This document shows, in pieces, positions 44,503 through 53,462 of a DNA stretch of 64,000 bases. The position numbers and the translations under genes are program-made. The notes beneath the pieces are model-generated. The model was not told the DNA's origin, searched no databases, and was given only the letters and a program-made list of their open reading frames with translations. The DNA is from UBA4416 sp963422675. GTDB lineage: Bacteria > Bacteroidota > Bacteroidia > B-17B0 > Aurantibacillaceae. The stretch covers positions 1 through 64,000 of the forward strand of contig CAXVYS010000008.1 in assembly GCA_963422675.2 (NCBI GenBank), read 5' to 3'. Each line of letters begins with the position of its first letter. Within the stretch, counting starts at the first letter, position 1.

Positions 44503-46650
44503 TTGAAAAAAAATCTGATTGGTTATATCTTAATTTGTTTGGGGCTCTTTATAAATAGCGGAAAAGCCCAAACACACAAAACAGATTCTTTAACCCTGTT
44601 ATTAAAAACAGCCAAAGAAGATACCTCCAAGGTGAATCTTTTAAATGCGTTATGCCTGGAAACAAGGTTATTATCCATTGATTCTTCTATTCAATATGCC
44701 AAAGGTGCCTTACGTTTATCACAAAGTTTATCCTTTAAAAAGGGGGTTTCCAGAAGTTTACTTAATATTGGTTTTGTATACAGGGTAAATAATAATCCTG
44801 AAAAAGCCCTTGAATACACCTTTTCAGCTTTAAAGATCCAATACGAATTAGGTAATAAAGCCCGGATTATTAAAACACTTAATACAATTGCTGATCTTTA
44901 TAATATCCAAAAGAATTACGATAAAGGGATGGAATTTTATTTAAAAGCCTTAAAGTTATCGGAAGAAATAGGTGATAAAAACCAGGAAGGGAATTTATTA
45001 TCGACCATTGGGATTGTGTATCAAAATAAACACAATTTTGAAGAAGCCTTACGGTTTTATAATAAGTCCTTTGAGATATACAAAAACCTTAATTCGGAAA
45101 TAGATATGGCAAGGGTTTTATATAGAATTGGAGACACTTATTATAACGAAACAAACAATGATCAATCGCAAACCTTTGTTTTTAAAGGGGTACATACCAA
45201 AGCATTAGATTGCATTTTAAAGGCAAAAAAACTATATCAAAAAAACAATATTATAAATGGCGTTATTGAGACTGAAAATAAACTGGCTTATATCTATGCC
45301 GGCAGAAAAGAATTTGATAAAAGTTTGAAAGAAGCATTTGAAGGTTTATACCTTGCAAAAAAGTATAAAAATTCCGACATGGAAGCTTCTATCTATGGTA
45401 CTATTGGAGATGTATATTATGCGAAAGGCGATTACAAAACAGCTCTTACCTATCTTGACACCTGTTATGCAGGGGCTGTTGCTGTAAATAACCGATTCTA
45501 CATCAGGGATCTATATTTTAGTTTTGCGAGCATACACTCAAAATTAGGTAATTATAAGAAAGCGTATGAGTTTCAAATCCTGTATACTCAATTAAAGGAT
45601 ACACTTATTAGTACAGAATATAATAAGCAATTAACAGAGCTCAGTGTAAAATATGAAACAGCAAAAAAAGATCAGCAGTTAGTTAAAAAAGATGATGAAA
45701 TCAGCAAGCAGCAATTGGAAGCCGATAAGAAAAAAATTCAGAGGAACGGTTTGTTTGTTGTACTGGGCTTGGTATTACTGATCAGTTTGTTTATGTTGAG
45801 AAGTTATAATCAAAAAAAAGCTGCCAATGAATTATTGGAATTAAAAAATGATGCGATCAATAAACAAAAAATAGAAATTGAAAAAAAGAATAACCTGATT
45901 ACTGACAGTATAGAATATGCCAAGGATATACAACAATCTATTTTACCTGCCAGAGAAGATATTAGCAAACACTTTAAAGATCATTTCATCTTATACAAAC
46001 CAAAAGATATTGTAAGTGGTGATTTTTACTGGCTTTATGAGGGCAATAACCGGGTGCTTCTTGCAGTAGCGGATTGTACCGGCCATGGGGTACCGGGTGC
46101 TTTTATGTCGTTAATGTGTAATAACCTGTTAAATGATACCATTAATGAAAACACCAACTACACACCGGCTGAAATTTTAAATGAGTTGAATACTAAAATT
46201 TTACACAGTTTAAAACAGAATAACCAAACTACTACAGCAAAGTATGGAATGGATATATGCCTCGTTTCTATAAACAAAAGTATGACCAAACTTGAATATG
46301 CCGGTGCTCATAATCCTTTATTCATTTTTAGAAATAAAGAATGCATCCAGATAAAAGCCAATAGCCGCTCTATTGGCAGTTTAAAAAAGCAGGATCTAAG
46401 TGGCTTTCAAAATCATTTAGTGGATTTACAACCAAATGATATGCTTTACTTGTTTTCTGATGGGTATGCGGATCAGTTTGGTGGACCGGAAAATAAAAAA
46501 TTCTTTTACCAGCCCTTTAGAGAATTATTATTGTCCATTAGTGAATTGACGCCTGATGAACAATCGAAAATACTGGAAGATAGGATTGTTACCTGGAAAG
46601 GGAACAGAAGCCAGATAGATGATATTTTAGTGTTAGGAATACGTGTTTAA
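44503..46650 (+). CDS. TPR sensor with SpoIIE-type PP2C phosphatase domain (SiaA-like)
   Basis: A 715-residue membrane phosphatase, starting with TTG. Signal peptide (1-22, ending GKAQ), then several TPR units (about 45-370; ALEYTFSALKIQYELG, ALRFYNKSFEIYKNL) probably in the periplasm, one transmembrane helix (about 416-435), a coiled coil (440-480), and a cytoplasmic SpoIIE/PP2C domain (480-715). Metal-binding aspartates are in GDFYW, VADCTGHGVPGAFMS (near 522) and SDGYADQFGG (near 653). Next come SiaB-like and SiaC-like genes, so it should dephosphorylate the SiaC-like protein, as SiaA does in Pseudomonas. The TPR sensor replaces the HAMP/7TM input seen there. Confidence 0.9.
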   Translation: MKKNLIGYILICLGLFINSGKAQTHKTDSLTLLLKTAKEDTSKVNLLNALCLETRLLSIDSSIQYAKGALRLSQSLSFKKGVSRSLLNIGFVYRVNNNPEKALEYTFSALKIQYELGNKARIIKTLNTIADLYNIQKNYDKGMEFYLKALKLSEEIGDKNQEGNLLSTIGIVYQNKHNFEEALRFYNKSFEIYKNLNSEIDMARVLYRIGDTYYNETNNDQSQTFVFKGVHTKALDCILKAKKLYQKNNIINGVIETENKLAYIYAGRKEFDKSLKEAFEGLYLAKKYKNSDMEASIYGTIGDVYYAKGDYKTALTYLDTCYAGAVAVNNRFYIRDLYFSFASIHSKLGNYKKAYEFQILYTQLKDTLISTEYNKQLTELSVKYETAKKDQQLVKKDDEISKQQLEADKKKIQRNGLFVVLGLVLLISLFMLRSYNQKKAANELLELKNDAINKQKIEIEKKNNLITDSIEYAKDIQQSILPAREDISKHFKDHFILYKPKDIVSGDFYWLYEGNNRVLLAVADCTGHGVPGAFMSLMCNNLLNDTINENTNYTPAEILNELNTKILHSLKQNNQTTTAKYGMDICLVSINKSMTKLEYAGAHNPLFIFRNKECIQIKANSRSIGSLKKQDLSGFQNHLVDLQPNDMLYLFSDGYADQFGGPENKKFFYQPFRELLLSISELTPDEQSKILEDRIVTWKGNRSQIDDILVLGIRV

Positions 46651-46754
46651 TTATTTTTCAAAAAGGAAAGAACTATTATAAAATATAGTTTAAAGGCATT
46701 ATATTTACAATTAAGGAAATATCATTTAAAACACAAAAGCAAAAAATTGATTAA

Positions 46755-47291
46755 ATGAATTATAGTACCGTCGCTCATAATTTATATAACTTTATGGATG
46801 AGAGGAATATCCTTGTTGCTTTTACAGGGCATTTCAACCATTCGATGGCTACTGCGTTATTAAAATTAGGTAAAAGCAAAATAAATGATTCAGGTGCAGG
46901 TCTAGGGGTTAATAAAAAAATATATAATATTTTAGTGGAGAGTATTGAGAATGTAAGTAAGCATTCGTCCCAGGAAATAAAAAAAGCATCTATGCTTCTG
47001 TTAGCCAAATCAGATACGCATTATAAGATCATTACGGCAAACCCCATCTTAAACAGTAAGATTTCCGAATTAACAGAAAAACTCGATCTGATATCAGGTC
47101 TTGAAATTGCAGGTCTAAAAAAACTCTACCGTAACCAGCTTCTTGCCGAACGTACCAACGAAAATAATGCCGGGTTAGGTATTATTGATATTGCAATTAA
47201 ATCAGACAGTAAAATAAAATATGATTTCAAATCTTTAACAGAATCTAGCTCATTATACATTTTTCAGGTAGAAATTAATATTACAAATTAG
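46755..47291 (+). CDS. SiaB-family protein kinase (anti-phosphoacceptor)
   Basis: A 178-residue protein of the SiaB family (DUF6272), related to the GHKL-fold anti-sigma kinases. The N-box-like segment YNILVESIENVSKHS carries the conserved Glu/Asn for Mg-ATP, and NAGLGIIDIAIKS is the G-loop-like segment. In Pseudomonas, SiaB phosphorylates SiaC, and SiaC unphosphorylated turns on a diguanylate cyclase. Here the gene sits between the SpoIIE phosphatase gene (104 bp upstream) and the SiaC-like gene (7 bp downstream), giving a complete A-B-C module. Confidence 0.85.
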   Translation: MNYSTVAHNLYNFMDERNILVAFTGHFNHSMATALLKLGKSKINDSGAGLGVNKKIYNILVESIENVSKHSSQEIKKASMLLLAKSDTHYKIITANPILNSKISELTEKLDLISGLEIAGLKKLYRNQLLAERTNENNAGLGIIDIAIKSDSKIKYDFKSLTESSSLYIFQVEINITN

Positions 47292-47298
47292 ATAAACT

Positions 47299-47700
47299 AT
47301 GGACTCGTTAATCATTAACCAAACAGAGGATTCTCCACAAATAACGTTTGACATTAATTCCAATCGCTTCATGATTTCCGGTGAATCGAGGCCTGAAAAT
47401 GCTGGGAAATTTTATACTCCTATCATTAAGTGGATCGAAGATTTTGAATCCATATTATACTGGCGTAAAAATGAATCAACCAATAATGCGAAGGTTACGT
47501 TCGTCTTTAAACTCGATTATTTTAATTCCACTTCTGCCAAGTATATTGCAGATATTATTTCAATCATCAAAAAGCTTGTGTCCAATGATTATAAAATTGA
47601 GATTGAATGGCATTACGATAAACGGGATGATGATTTGCTGGATGCAGGAAAAGAATTTGCGGAAATCTATAATGTTAATTTCAATTTTATTGAATATTAA
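47299..47700 (+). CDS. SiaC-family (DUF1987) regulatory phosphoprotein
   Basis: A 133-residue protein with the SiaC pattern: SPQITFDINSNRFMISGESRPEN at 12-34, a long helix, and LDYFNSTSAKYIADI near residues 72-86. The Ser/Thr cluster S77-T78-S79 is the likely phosphorylation region (Pseudomonas SiaC uses Thr68; exact equivalence needs alignment). The C-terminal strand and acidic loop IEWHYDKRDDDLL also match. It follows the kinase-like gene by 7 bp. Its downstream target is not in the cluster: no diguanylate cyclase gene is adjacent. Confidence 0.87.
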   Translation: MDSLIINQTEDSPQITFDINSNRFMISGESRPENAGKFYTPIIKWIEDFESILYWRKNESTNNAKVTFVFKLDYFNSTSAKYIADIISIIKKLVSNDYKIEIEWHYDKRDDDLLDAGKEFAEIYNVNFNFIEY

Positions 47701-48172
47701 ATCAACATCTGTTTAATTATAATGTAACCACTCTCTGTTTGTTGGCTTCTTTTTAAACCAACAGTGTAAAAAAAACATTAACAATTGTTTTCCTACGTTA
47801 AACTATTACTGATATCATATTAAAAAATGCTCCTGACTTCAGGGGCATTTTTATTAATTGGTAAGTCTTCCATGTGCATCTTTATGCATCTTAAGCCGGT
47901 ATTATAATTTATTGCTTTATAAGCCTGCCTATAAAACCACGTAATTTTACGCATTGACTATTCCATTTTTTTGAAGGTAATTTACGCTTCACTATAAAAG
48001 TGTACATCATTAACCATTTATAATAATAAAACGGGGTTATGTTCATCAAATCAAGAAATGATTTTCTTCAGAAAGAGCTTTTGCTGCATGGCTTTTTCGT
48101 CTTCTCTTTATTATTTCTAAATCACATCATTCAAACATATAATACGTCTTATAAAACTTTTAATTTGATGTT
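47701..48172 (+). other. 472-bp gap with terminator; no gene supported
   Basis: This gap after the siaC-like gene holds a strong hairpin (listed separately). It also has a 48-codon frame (48039-48185) that overlaps the following HTH gene and looks random. I see no convincing promoter motif or RNA gene. Confidence 0.45.
47823..47852 (+). terminator. Terminator after the SiaABC-like module
   Basis: A stem of up to 13 bp (AAAAATGCTCCTG with CAGGGGCATTTTT, one G-U pair) with a 4-nt loop ends in T5. It stands 122 bp after the siaC-like stop. Confidence 0.7.
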
Positions 48173-48373
48173 ATGGATTTCCTAAAATATTCTGAAAAAC
48201 TCGATAGTTTAAAGTACTACATCGAAAGTAACTCCTGTGTAAATGCTATTTCTTTATCTCAAAGGTTAGATGTTTCTAAAAGAACTGTTCTTAGAATGGT
48301 AGAAAACCTAAGGCTAAAAGGCGTTAATATTATTTATTGCAATAGGCAAAAAAAATATTTCATACAAAAATAG
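48173..48373 (+). CDS. Small stand-alone HTH protein
   Basis: A 66-residue protein consisting of one winged/HTH_11-type helix-turn-helix: SLSQRLDVSKRTVLRMVENLRLKG, then a short wing IIYCNRQKKYFIQK. It resembles the DNA-binding part of DeoR/WYL regulators without any effector domain. Its target is unknown. It lies alone between the SiaABC-like module and the tail-fibre-like gene, 89 bp upstream of the latter, and could regulate either side. Confidence 0.65.
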   Translation: MDFLKYSEKLDSLKYYIESNSCVNAISLSQRLDVSKRTVLRMVENLRLKGVNIIYCNRQKKYFIQK

Positions 48374-48462
48374 TGAGTGACACTTTCTGGCATTCACTCA
48401 ATGTAGTTTTGCTGTCTCAAATCACTCATCACTATTGTTTCATTTAATTAAAAACTAAACAC

Positions 48463-49722
48463 ATGAAAAAACTTATTCTTTCTGTAAGCCTTATTTACTT
48501 CATGCAGGTAAATAAATCCTTTTCGCAATTTGCTACGCCTCCAACTCTTAATGCAGGAACACAGGTAACAGGAGGTGATGTAGGTATTGGAACCGCATCA
48601 CCTGCTTCTAAACTGGATGTACTTAATGCCGGTAATCAATTAAGATTGTCTTATTCAGGCTCGATATTTTCGGATATTCAAACCACCTCTTCCGGTTATT
48701 TATTTTTAAATCCAAGTAATGGCCCTGCAGGAAGAATTGGAATTGGTACATCAAGTCCTTTAACAGGCTTTCATTCTAACATGGGTATCTTTAGAATAAC
48801 TGATCCGGGATCTACCTCCAGAGGGTTCCAGGTTTCTCCAAATTATACAACTGCGAACGGAGATCTACCACCGGGAACTGTAGTACTTACCCCTATTACA
48901 GCATCCGGTGAAGGTCTTTCTTTTGCATCCAGCGGTTCAGGTGCTGCGGGTGTGAAAATCGGAACTTATGCTTACAGCCAATCTCTTGGATGGAAATCGA
49001 TGTGTGAAACAGAAAATGTTGGGTTTGCCACTCCGATATTATCATTAGTAAAAAATGGGGGTAATATTGGTATTGGTGCAGGAACAACAGCGCCACAAAG
49101 TCATGTGGATATCGCTAATGGTTCACTGGGACAAACAGCCGGTAATAAAGTAGAATGGGAAAGGATGTATGCTTCTTCAGGAATAAACCAGGATAATTTA
49201 AGAATCTATCATAAAAGATATGCTGCCGGTAACAACTGGAACAGTGCGGAAATCAGAATCCAAAAAACAGTAGATGTAACAGATCAACATTATATTTCTT
49301 TCAGAGGTGATGCCGGTGGAGCTTCCTCACTAAACTTTGGACATGGTAATACAGATTATATGTCGATCTCTGATGCCGGTAGAGTATCTATTGGCACACT
49401 AAAACAACTTAGTGGTCCACATACAGATTCAAAACTTTCGATAGATGGAAAAACGGTGACTAAATCTTTATATGTTACTCTCACAGGTTGGGCTGATTAT
49501 GTGTTTGCTGCTGACTATAAATTGCCAAATCTTTACGACATAGAAAAATTTTATTTAGAGAACAAACACCTTCCTGAAGTTCCTTCAGAAAAAGAGATCG
49601 CAGAAACAGGGATTGATGTAGCACAAATGAACGTTCTTCTTTTAAAGAAAATAGAAGAAATGACAATCATCATGGTGAAACAACAAAAAGACATTGATGA
49701 ACTCAAAACAAAAATAAAGTAA
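48463..49722 (+). CDS. Tail-fibre-like secreted surface protein
   Basis: A 419-residue exported protein. A signal peptide (about 1-21) leads to repeated VGIGTASPASKLDV-like elements (also RIGIGTSSPL and NIGIGAGTTAP), a pattern shared with phage tail fibres and many Bacteroidota surface proteins. The C-terminus has the common motif WADYVFAADYKLPNLYDIEKF, then HLPEVPSEKEI and a helical coiled coil MNVLLLKKIEEMTIIMVKQQ. No S74 peptidase domain is seen. A structural or adhesive role on the cell surface is likely; no phage genes surround it, so I do not regard it as prophage. Confidence 0.72.
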   Translation: MKKLILSVSLIYFMQVNKSFSQFATPPTLNAGTQVTGGDVGIGTASPASKLDVLNAGNQLRLSYSGSIFSDIQTTSSGYLFLNPSNGPAGRIGIGTSSPLTGFHSNMGIFRITDPGSTSRGFQVSPNYTTANGDLPPGTVVLTPITASGEGLSFASSGSGAAGVKIGTYAYSQSLGWKSMCETENVGFATPILSLVKNGGNIGIGAGTTAPQSHVDIANGSLGQTAGNKVEWERMYASSGINQDNLRIYHKRYAAGNNWNSAEIRIQKTVDVTDQHYISFRGDAGGASSLNFGHGNTDYMSISDAGRVSIGTLKQLSGPHTDSKLSIDGKTVTKSLYVTLTGWADYVFAADYKLPNLYDIEKFYLENKHLPEVPSEKEIAETGIDVAQMNVLLLKKIEEMTIIMVKQQKDIDELKTKIK

Positions 49723-49886
49723 TAGTTAAACCTATAATCAGTCAATTATTTTTCCATAAACTAAACGACATACCACTAACGTTGGTACATTGAAAATAAG
49801 CTGCATTTGCATTATAGGAGCTCTATCAACATAAAATAATCTTATAAAAAAGGTTGTGCTATACATTTAACTATAAATTATAAAAC

Positions 49887-52157
49887 ATGAAAAACAAAAT
49901 AAATATTAAAAACATCTTCTTGTTCTTTAATTTTATTGGAGTTGTAACTTACGGTCAGGTAATTGATACCTCATACATAGCTAATTATGATTCCACTAAT
50001 ATTTTTTACGATCTTAAAAAGAACTTATATGAAGCCGGCACATCCACATTTAAAGCAAACTGCTTTAATATGTCAAGTGCTATGAACCTGGTTTTAACAA
50101 GAACCTCTACAGATGAACTGAGTGTGATACACCGAAAGTATTACCAGAGTTATAATAATGTGCCAATCATTGGATCAGAATTTATAGTGCACGAAAATTC
50201 CGCTGCCGGTAAATATTCTGCCAATGGTAAATTACTAAGTACATTATCTATTTCTTCCGTACCTTCTATCTCATCAAGAGAGGCAATTGATAGAGCGATT
50301 GCTGAAGACGGCGGTTCATCTTATTTTTGGCAGGACTCACTAATCGAGAAGGAACTTAAGGATAATACCGGTAATCCGGATACGTCTTATTATCCTGCAG
50401 CTCAACTCGTCATTGGTAATTCAAATTATGGAAGTGGCTCGTACCTGTTAGCGTATAAGATCAGGCTCTACTCCAAAGAACCTGCCCAAACGTATGATTA
50501 TTATATTGACGCCGGTACAAGTAAAATGATTACAAAGTATATGATATCCCAATCTAATTGCTTTAGTCACCAGGCTTCGCAGGAAAAAGATAATAGTACC
50601 GCAACAGAAGATGTCACTGCACAGCCTTTTGGTGTTGCCAGCTGTAATCAACCCTGTAATACCGGGAGCGCTAACGTAAAATTTTATGGAAGCCAGTACA
50701 TCAGCACAGATAAATTTACGTATGCTGGTGTATTCTGTCGTTACAGGCCTAAAAATACCTGTACGTCTACCTACATCTATGTTCAAAAACCCAATGGTGG
50801 TGGCGATTACAGACAAAATGGAAACTCCTGGGGTTCAAGTGATCAATCGGCTACATCTGCACTTTGGTGTTTTGAAAGAACTCATGATTATTATCGCTAT
50901 AATTTGAACAGGAATAGTTTCGATAATTCGTCTTCTCAAATTAATATTTATCCGGAAGATCCAAATGTCCCGGGAAATGCTTTTTGGAATGGAAGTAGCA
51001 TTCATATTGGAACAACCGGTTCGCCTTTTTCTAATGAGTTAATTACATTAGATGTTTTAGGACATGAGTTTACACATGGTGTTACCCAATACGAGGCAGG
51101 CTTGGTGTACCAGGGGGAGTCAGGCGCATTAAACGAATCCTTTTCTGATATTTTCGGGATCATGGTGGAATTTTATGGTAAACAAAATTATTCTACAGGC
51201 TGGACACCAAATTACCAAATCGGTGAAGAAGTTATTTCCGGTGGATTAAGAGATATGTCTAACCCAAATGCCAAAAATAATCCTGATACTTATAACGGAG
51301 CCTATTGGATCAATCCGGTTACAGGACCTGATAATGGTGGGGTGCATAATAATAGCGGAGTACAGAACTATTGGTTTTATCTGCTTTCAAACGGAGGTAG
51401 TGGTGTAAATGATAATAGTGCTCAATTTTGTGTTACTGGAATTGGAAGAGATAAAGCCTCTAAAATTGCTTACAGAAGTTTAACGACTTATTTATCGTCC
51501 AATTCAAATTTCTCCAATGCAAGGTACTATAGTATTTTATCTGCGATTGATTTATATGGTTCAGGTTCAAATGAAGTAGCTCAAACTACTGCAGCATGGT
51601 ATGCTGTAGGTGTGGGACCTCAGTTTGCTGGTCCTGTTAATATTCAAAACCTAACCATTACCAGCCAGTACGATGCTCATTACAATGCTAAGATCAGTTT
51701 ACAAAATGTAACGGTAAACACCGGGCCTTTGTATGTTAGTTCTAATACACAAATTGAATTATTGCCTAACATCAATATTAACTCGGGATCCGTTGCTTCA
51801 TTCTATATCGCTCCGGCATGCGCCGGTGGTGCAAGAATGGCAAGTACAAGCGATGATAACGGAACTACTGCTGCTCAAAGTAACAACCTTAAATTAAATG
51901 AAGAGGAATTAAAAGCGTTTGATTTTAGTATTTTACCTAATCCTAACAACGGGGAATTTAAATTAGTATTTAATAATGATACAGAACTTCCAACGTCTAT
52001 TGTGATCAGGGATTTATTAGGTAAGGAAATCAAAACTATTCAAAATCCTACCGAATATGAATACAACATCAACCTTAATGCCCTAACCAATGGCATTTAT
52101 ATCATCAATAGTTTTTATCCGGATAAAACCATCTCCAAAAAGATAGTTAAAAACTAA
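49887..52157 (+). CDS. Secreted M4 (thermolysin-family) metallopeptidase with T9SS type A signal
   Basis: A 756-residue zinc protease. The signal peptide (about 1-23) is followed by FTP/PepSY-like propeptide parts and the catalytic domain with HEFTH at 393-397 and the third zinc ligand E417 in GALNESFSDIFG. GPDNGGVHNNSGVQNYWFYLL carries the catalytic His region. A ~100-residue linker precedes the C-terminal type A T9SS sorting domain (FSILPNPNNGEFKLVFN ... SKKIVKN). It degrades extracellular proteins or processes other T9SS cargo. A perfect bidirectional terminator follows the stop at once. Confidence 0.93.
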   Translation: MKNKINIKNIFLFFNFIGVVTYGQVIDTSYIANYDSTNIFYDLKKNLYEAGTSTFKANCFNMSSAMNLVLTRTSTDELSVIHRKYYQSYNNVPIIGSEFIVHENSAAGKYSANGKLLSTLSISSVPSISSREAIDRAIAEDGGSSYFWQDSLIEKELKDNTGNPDTSYYPAAQLVIGNSNYGSGSYLLAYKIRLYSKEPAQTYDYYIDAGTSKMITKYMISQSNCFSHQASQEKDNSTATEDVTAQPFGVASCNQPCNTGSANVKFYGSQYISTDKFTYAGVFCRYRPKNTCTSTYIYVQKPNGGGDYRQNGNSWGSSDQSATSALWCFERTHDYYRYNLNRNSFDNSSSQINIYPEDPNVPGNAFWNGSSIHIGTTGSPFSNELITLDVLGHEFTHGVTQYEAGLVYQGESGALNESFSDIFGIMVEFYGKQNYSTGWTPNYQIGEEVISGGLRDMSNPNAKNNPDTYNGAYWINPVTGPDNGGVHNNSGVQNYWFYLLSNGGSGVNDNSAQFCVTGIGRDKASKIAYRSLTTYLSSNSNFSNARYYSILSAIDLYGSGSNEVAQTTAAWYAVGVGPQFAGPVNIQNLTITSQYDAHYNAKISLQNVTVNTGPLYVSSNTQIELLPNININSGSVASFYIAPACAGGARMASTSDDNGTTAAQSNNLKLNEEELKAFDFSILPNPNNGEFKLVFNNDTELPTSIVIRDLLGKEIKTIQNPTEYEYNINLNALTNGIYIINSFYPDKTISKKIVKN

Positions 52158-52197
52158 AAATAAACCCCCTGTAGAATTACAGGGGGTTTATTTTTTG
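52156..52197. terminator. Bidirectional terminator between M4 peptidase and DEAD-box genes
   Basis: A perfect 18-bp stem (52156-52173 with 52178-52195, core AACCCCCTGTA) with loop GAAT and a T-run on one side, A-run on the other, serves both convergent genes. Confidence 0.88.
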
Positions 52198-52226
52198 TGA
52201 TCATCTATTTGAGTCAATCATTGAGT

Positions 52227-53357
52227 TTAAATAAAAGGATGTTTTTTCACAACCTCAATATCTTTTTTGATTAGTTTTTGAATTTGTTTAAAGTAAGCTA
52301 ATTCATCATGGCTACATAACGAAATTGCTTCTCCGCTTTCCCCTGCCCTACCGGTTCTACCAATTCTATGAACATAGGTTTCTGCCTGTTCAGGAATTTC
52401 ATAATTAATCACGTGTGTTAACTTATCCACATCAATTCCTCTCGATGCAATATCAGTTGCCACTAAAACACCAATAGTTCTGTCTTTAAACCCTTTTAAA
52501 GCTCTTTCACGTGCTCCCTGTGATTTATTACCATGAATAGCTTCAGCCTTAATTTTAAAGGCATTCAAATCCTTCGCTACTTTATCTGCACCACGTTTGG
52601 TTCTTGTAAAGATTAACACGTGATCGATGTTATTGGTTTTTAAAATATGTTTTAACAGAGGGCTTTTCTTTGTTTTTTGAACAAAGTAAACGGTTTGTTT
52701 TACTAAGGTAGCAGTAGATGATACAGGGTTAACCGCAACGCTTATAGGGTTATGAAGAATCGTATTAGCCAACTTCATAATATTTGGAGCTGCTGTTGCC
52801 GAAAAGAACATGGTTTGTCTTTTAGCCGGTAATTTTGCAATTACTTTTTTCATGTCATTGATAAAGCCCATATCCAACATACGATCGGCTTCATCCAACA
52901 CAAAATATTCAACACCGCCTAATTTTATGAATCCTTGTTGCATAAGATCCAATAAACGGCCCGGTGTTGCAATTAAAATATCAACGCCTTTTTTTAAGGC
53001 CGCTACCTGGTGGAATTGCGAAACACCTCCAAATATGGTTGCATGCACAAAACCCAGATTTGCGCCATACTCTTTAAAGTTTTCACTTATCTGAGTAGCT
53101 AACTCACGTGTAGGGGCTAAAATAAGAGCTTTAATCTCTCTTCTTTGATTGTTTTTTTTATTGGCATCCAGTAACTGAAGAATTGGTAAAGCAAAGGCAG
53201 CCGTTTTTCCTGTTCCTGTTTGTGCGCAGCCAAAAATATCTTTTCCTAATAAAATATGTGGTATGGATTTTTCCTGTATTGGAGAGGGTTGCACATAACC
53301 CTTGGTATTAAGCGCTTTTAAAAGCGGATCAATTAAGTTTAGTTCTTTAAATGTCAT
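52227..53357 (-). CDS. DEAD-box RNA helicase, RhlE-like
   Basis: A 376-residue ATP-dependent RNA helicase with all core motifs: AQTGTGKT, PTRELA, TPGR, DEAD (VLDEADRMLDMGF), SAT, ATDIASRGIDVDKL and HRIGRTGR. The C-terminal extension is very short, unlike the lysine-rich tail of the copy at 6.0 kb. It likely acts in ribosome assembly or RNA decay. A TATATTTG promoter element lies 85 nt upstream. The leader between them holds a perfect 10-bp hairpin, which may regulate it. Confidence 0.93.
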   Translation of the reverse strand: MTFKELNLIDPLLKALNTKGYVQPSPIQEKSIPHILLGKDIFGCAQTGTGKTAAFALPILQLLDANKKNNQRREIKALILAPTRELATQISENFKEYGANLGFVHATIFGGVSQFHQVAALKKGVDILIATPGRLLDLMQQGFIKLGGVEYFVLDEADRMLDMGFINDMKKVIAKLPAKRQTMFFSATAAPNIMKLANTILHNPISVAVNPVSSTATLVKQTVYFVQKTKKSPLLKHILKTNNIDHVLIFTRTKRGADKVAKDLNAFKIKAEAIHGNKSQGARERALKGFKDRTIGVLVATDIASRGIDVDKLTHVINYEIPEQAETYVHRIGRTGRAGESGEAISLCSHDELAYFKQIQKLIKKDIEVVKKHPFI

Positions 53358-53376
53358 TAAATAATTTTAGTAGTTT

Positions 53377-53401
53377 ATACTTTATGGAAAACATAAAGTA
53401 T
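53377..53401 (-). promoter_or_regulatory. Hairpin in the 5' leader of a DEAD-box gene
   Basis: ATACTTTATG (53377-53386) and CATAAAGTAT (53392-53401) form a perfect 10-bp stem with a 5-base loop, 20 nt upstream of the ATG at 53357. It lies within the predicted untranslated leader. Confidence 0.45.
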
Positions 53402-53442
53402 GTCAAATGGCGATCGGTATTCAGATAATTCATAAGAGTGCG

Positions 53443-53450
53443 CAAATATA
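53443..53450 (-). promoter_or_regulatory. TAnnTTTG -7 element for DEAD-box gene
   Basis: The leftward reading is TATATTTG, 85 nt from the ATG at 53357 and 12 bp from the end of the SpoIIE gene. It predicts a leader of roughly 80 nt. Confidence 0.4.
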
Positions 53451-53462
53451 CCCTTTTTTTCT

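Noticed and set aside
48039..48185. 48-codon frame before the small HTH gene
   Set aside because: It overlaps the HTH start, has no recognisable pattern, and lies in an otherwise non-coding gap.
48463..49722. Tail-fibre-like gene as evidence for a prophage
   Set aside because: It has a signal peptide and no phage structural, integrase or lysis genes nearby. The same motif is common in Bacteroidota surface proteins.
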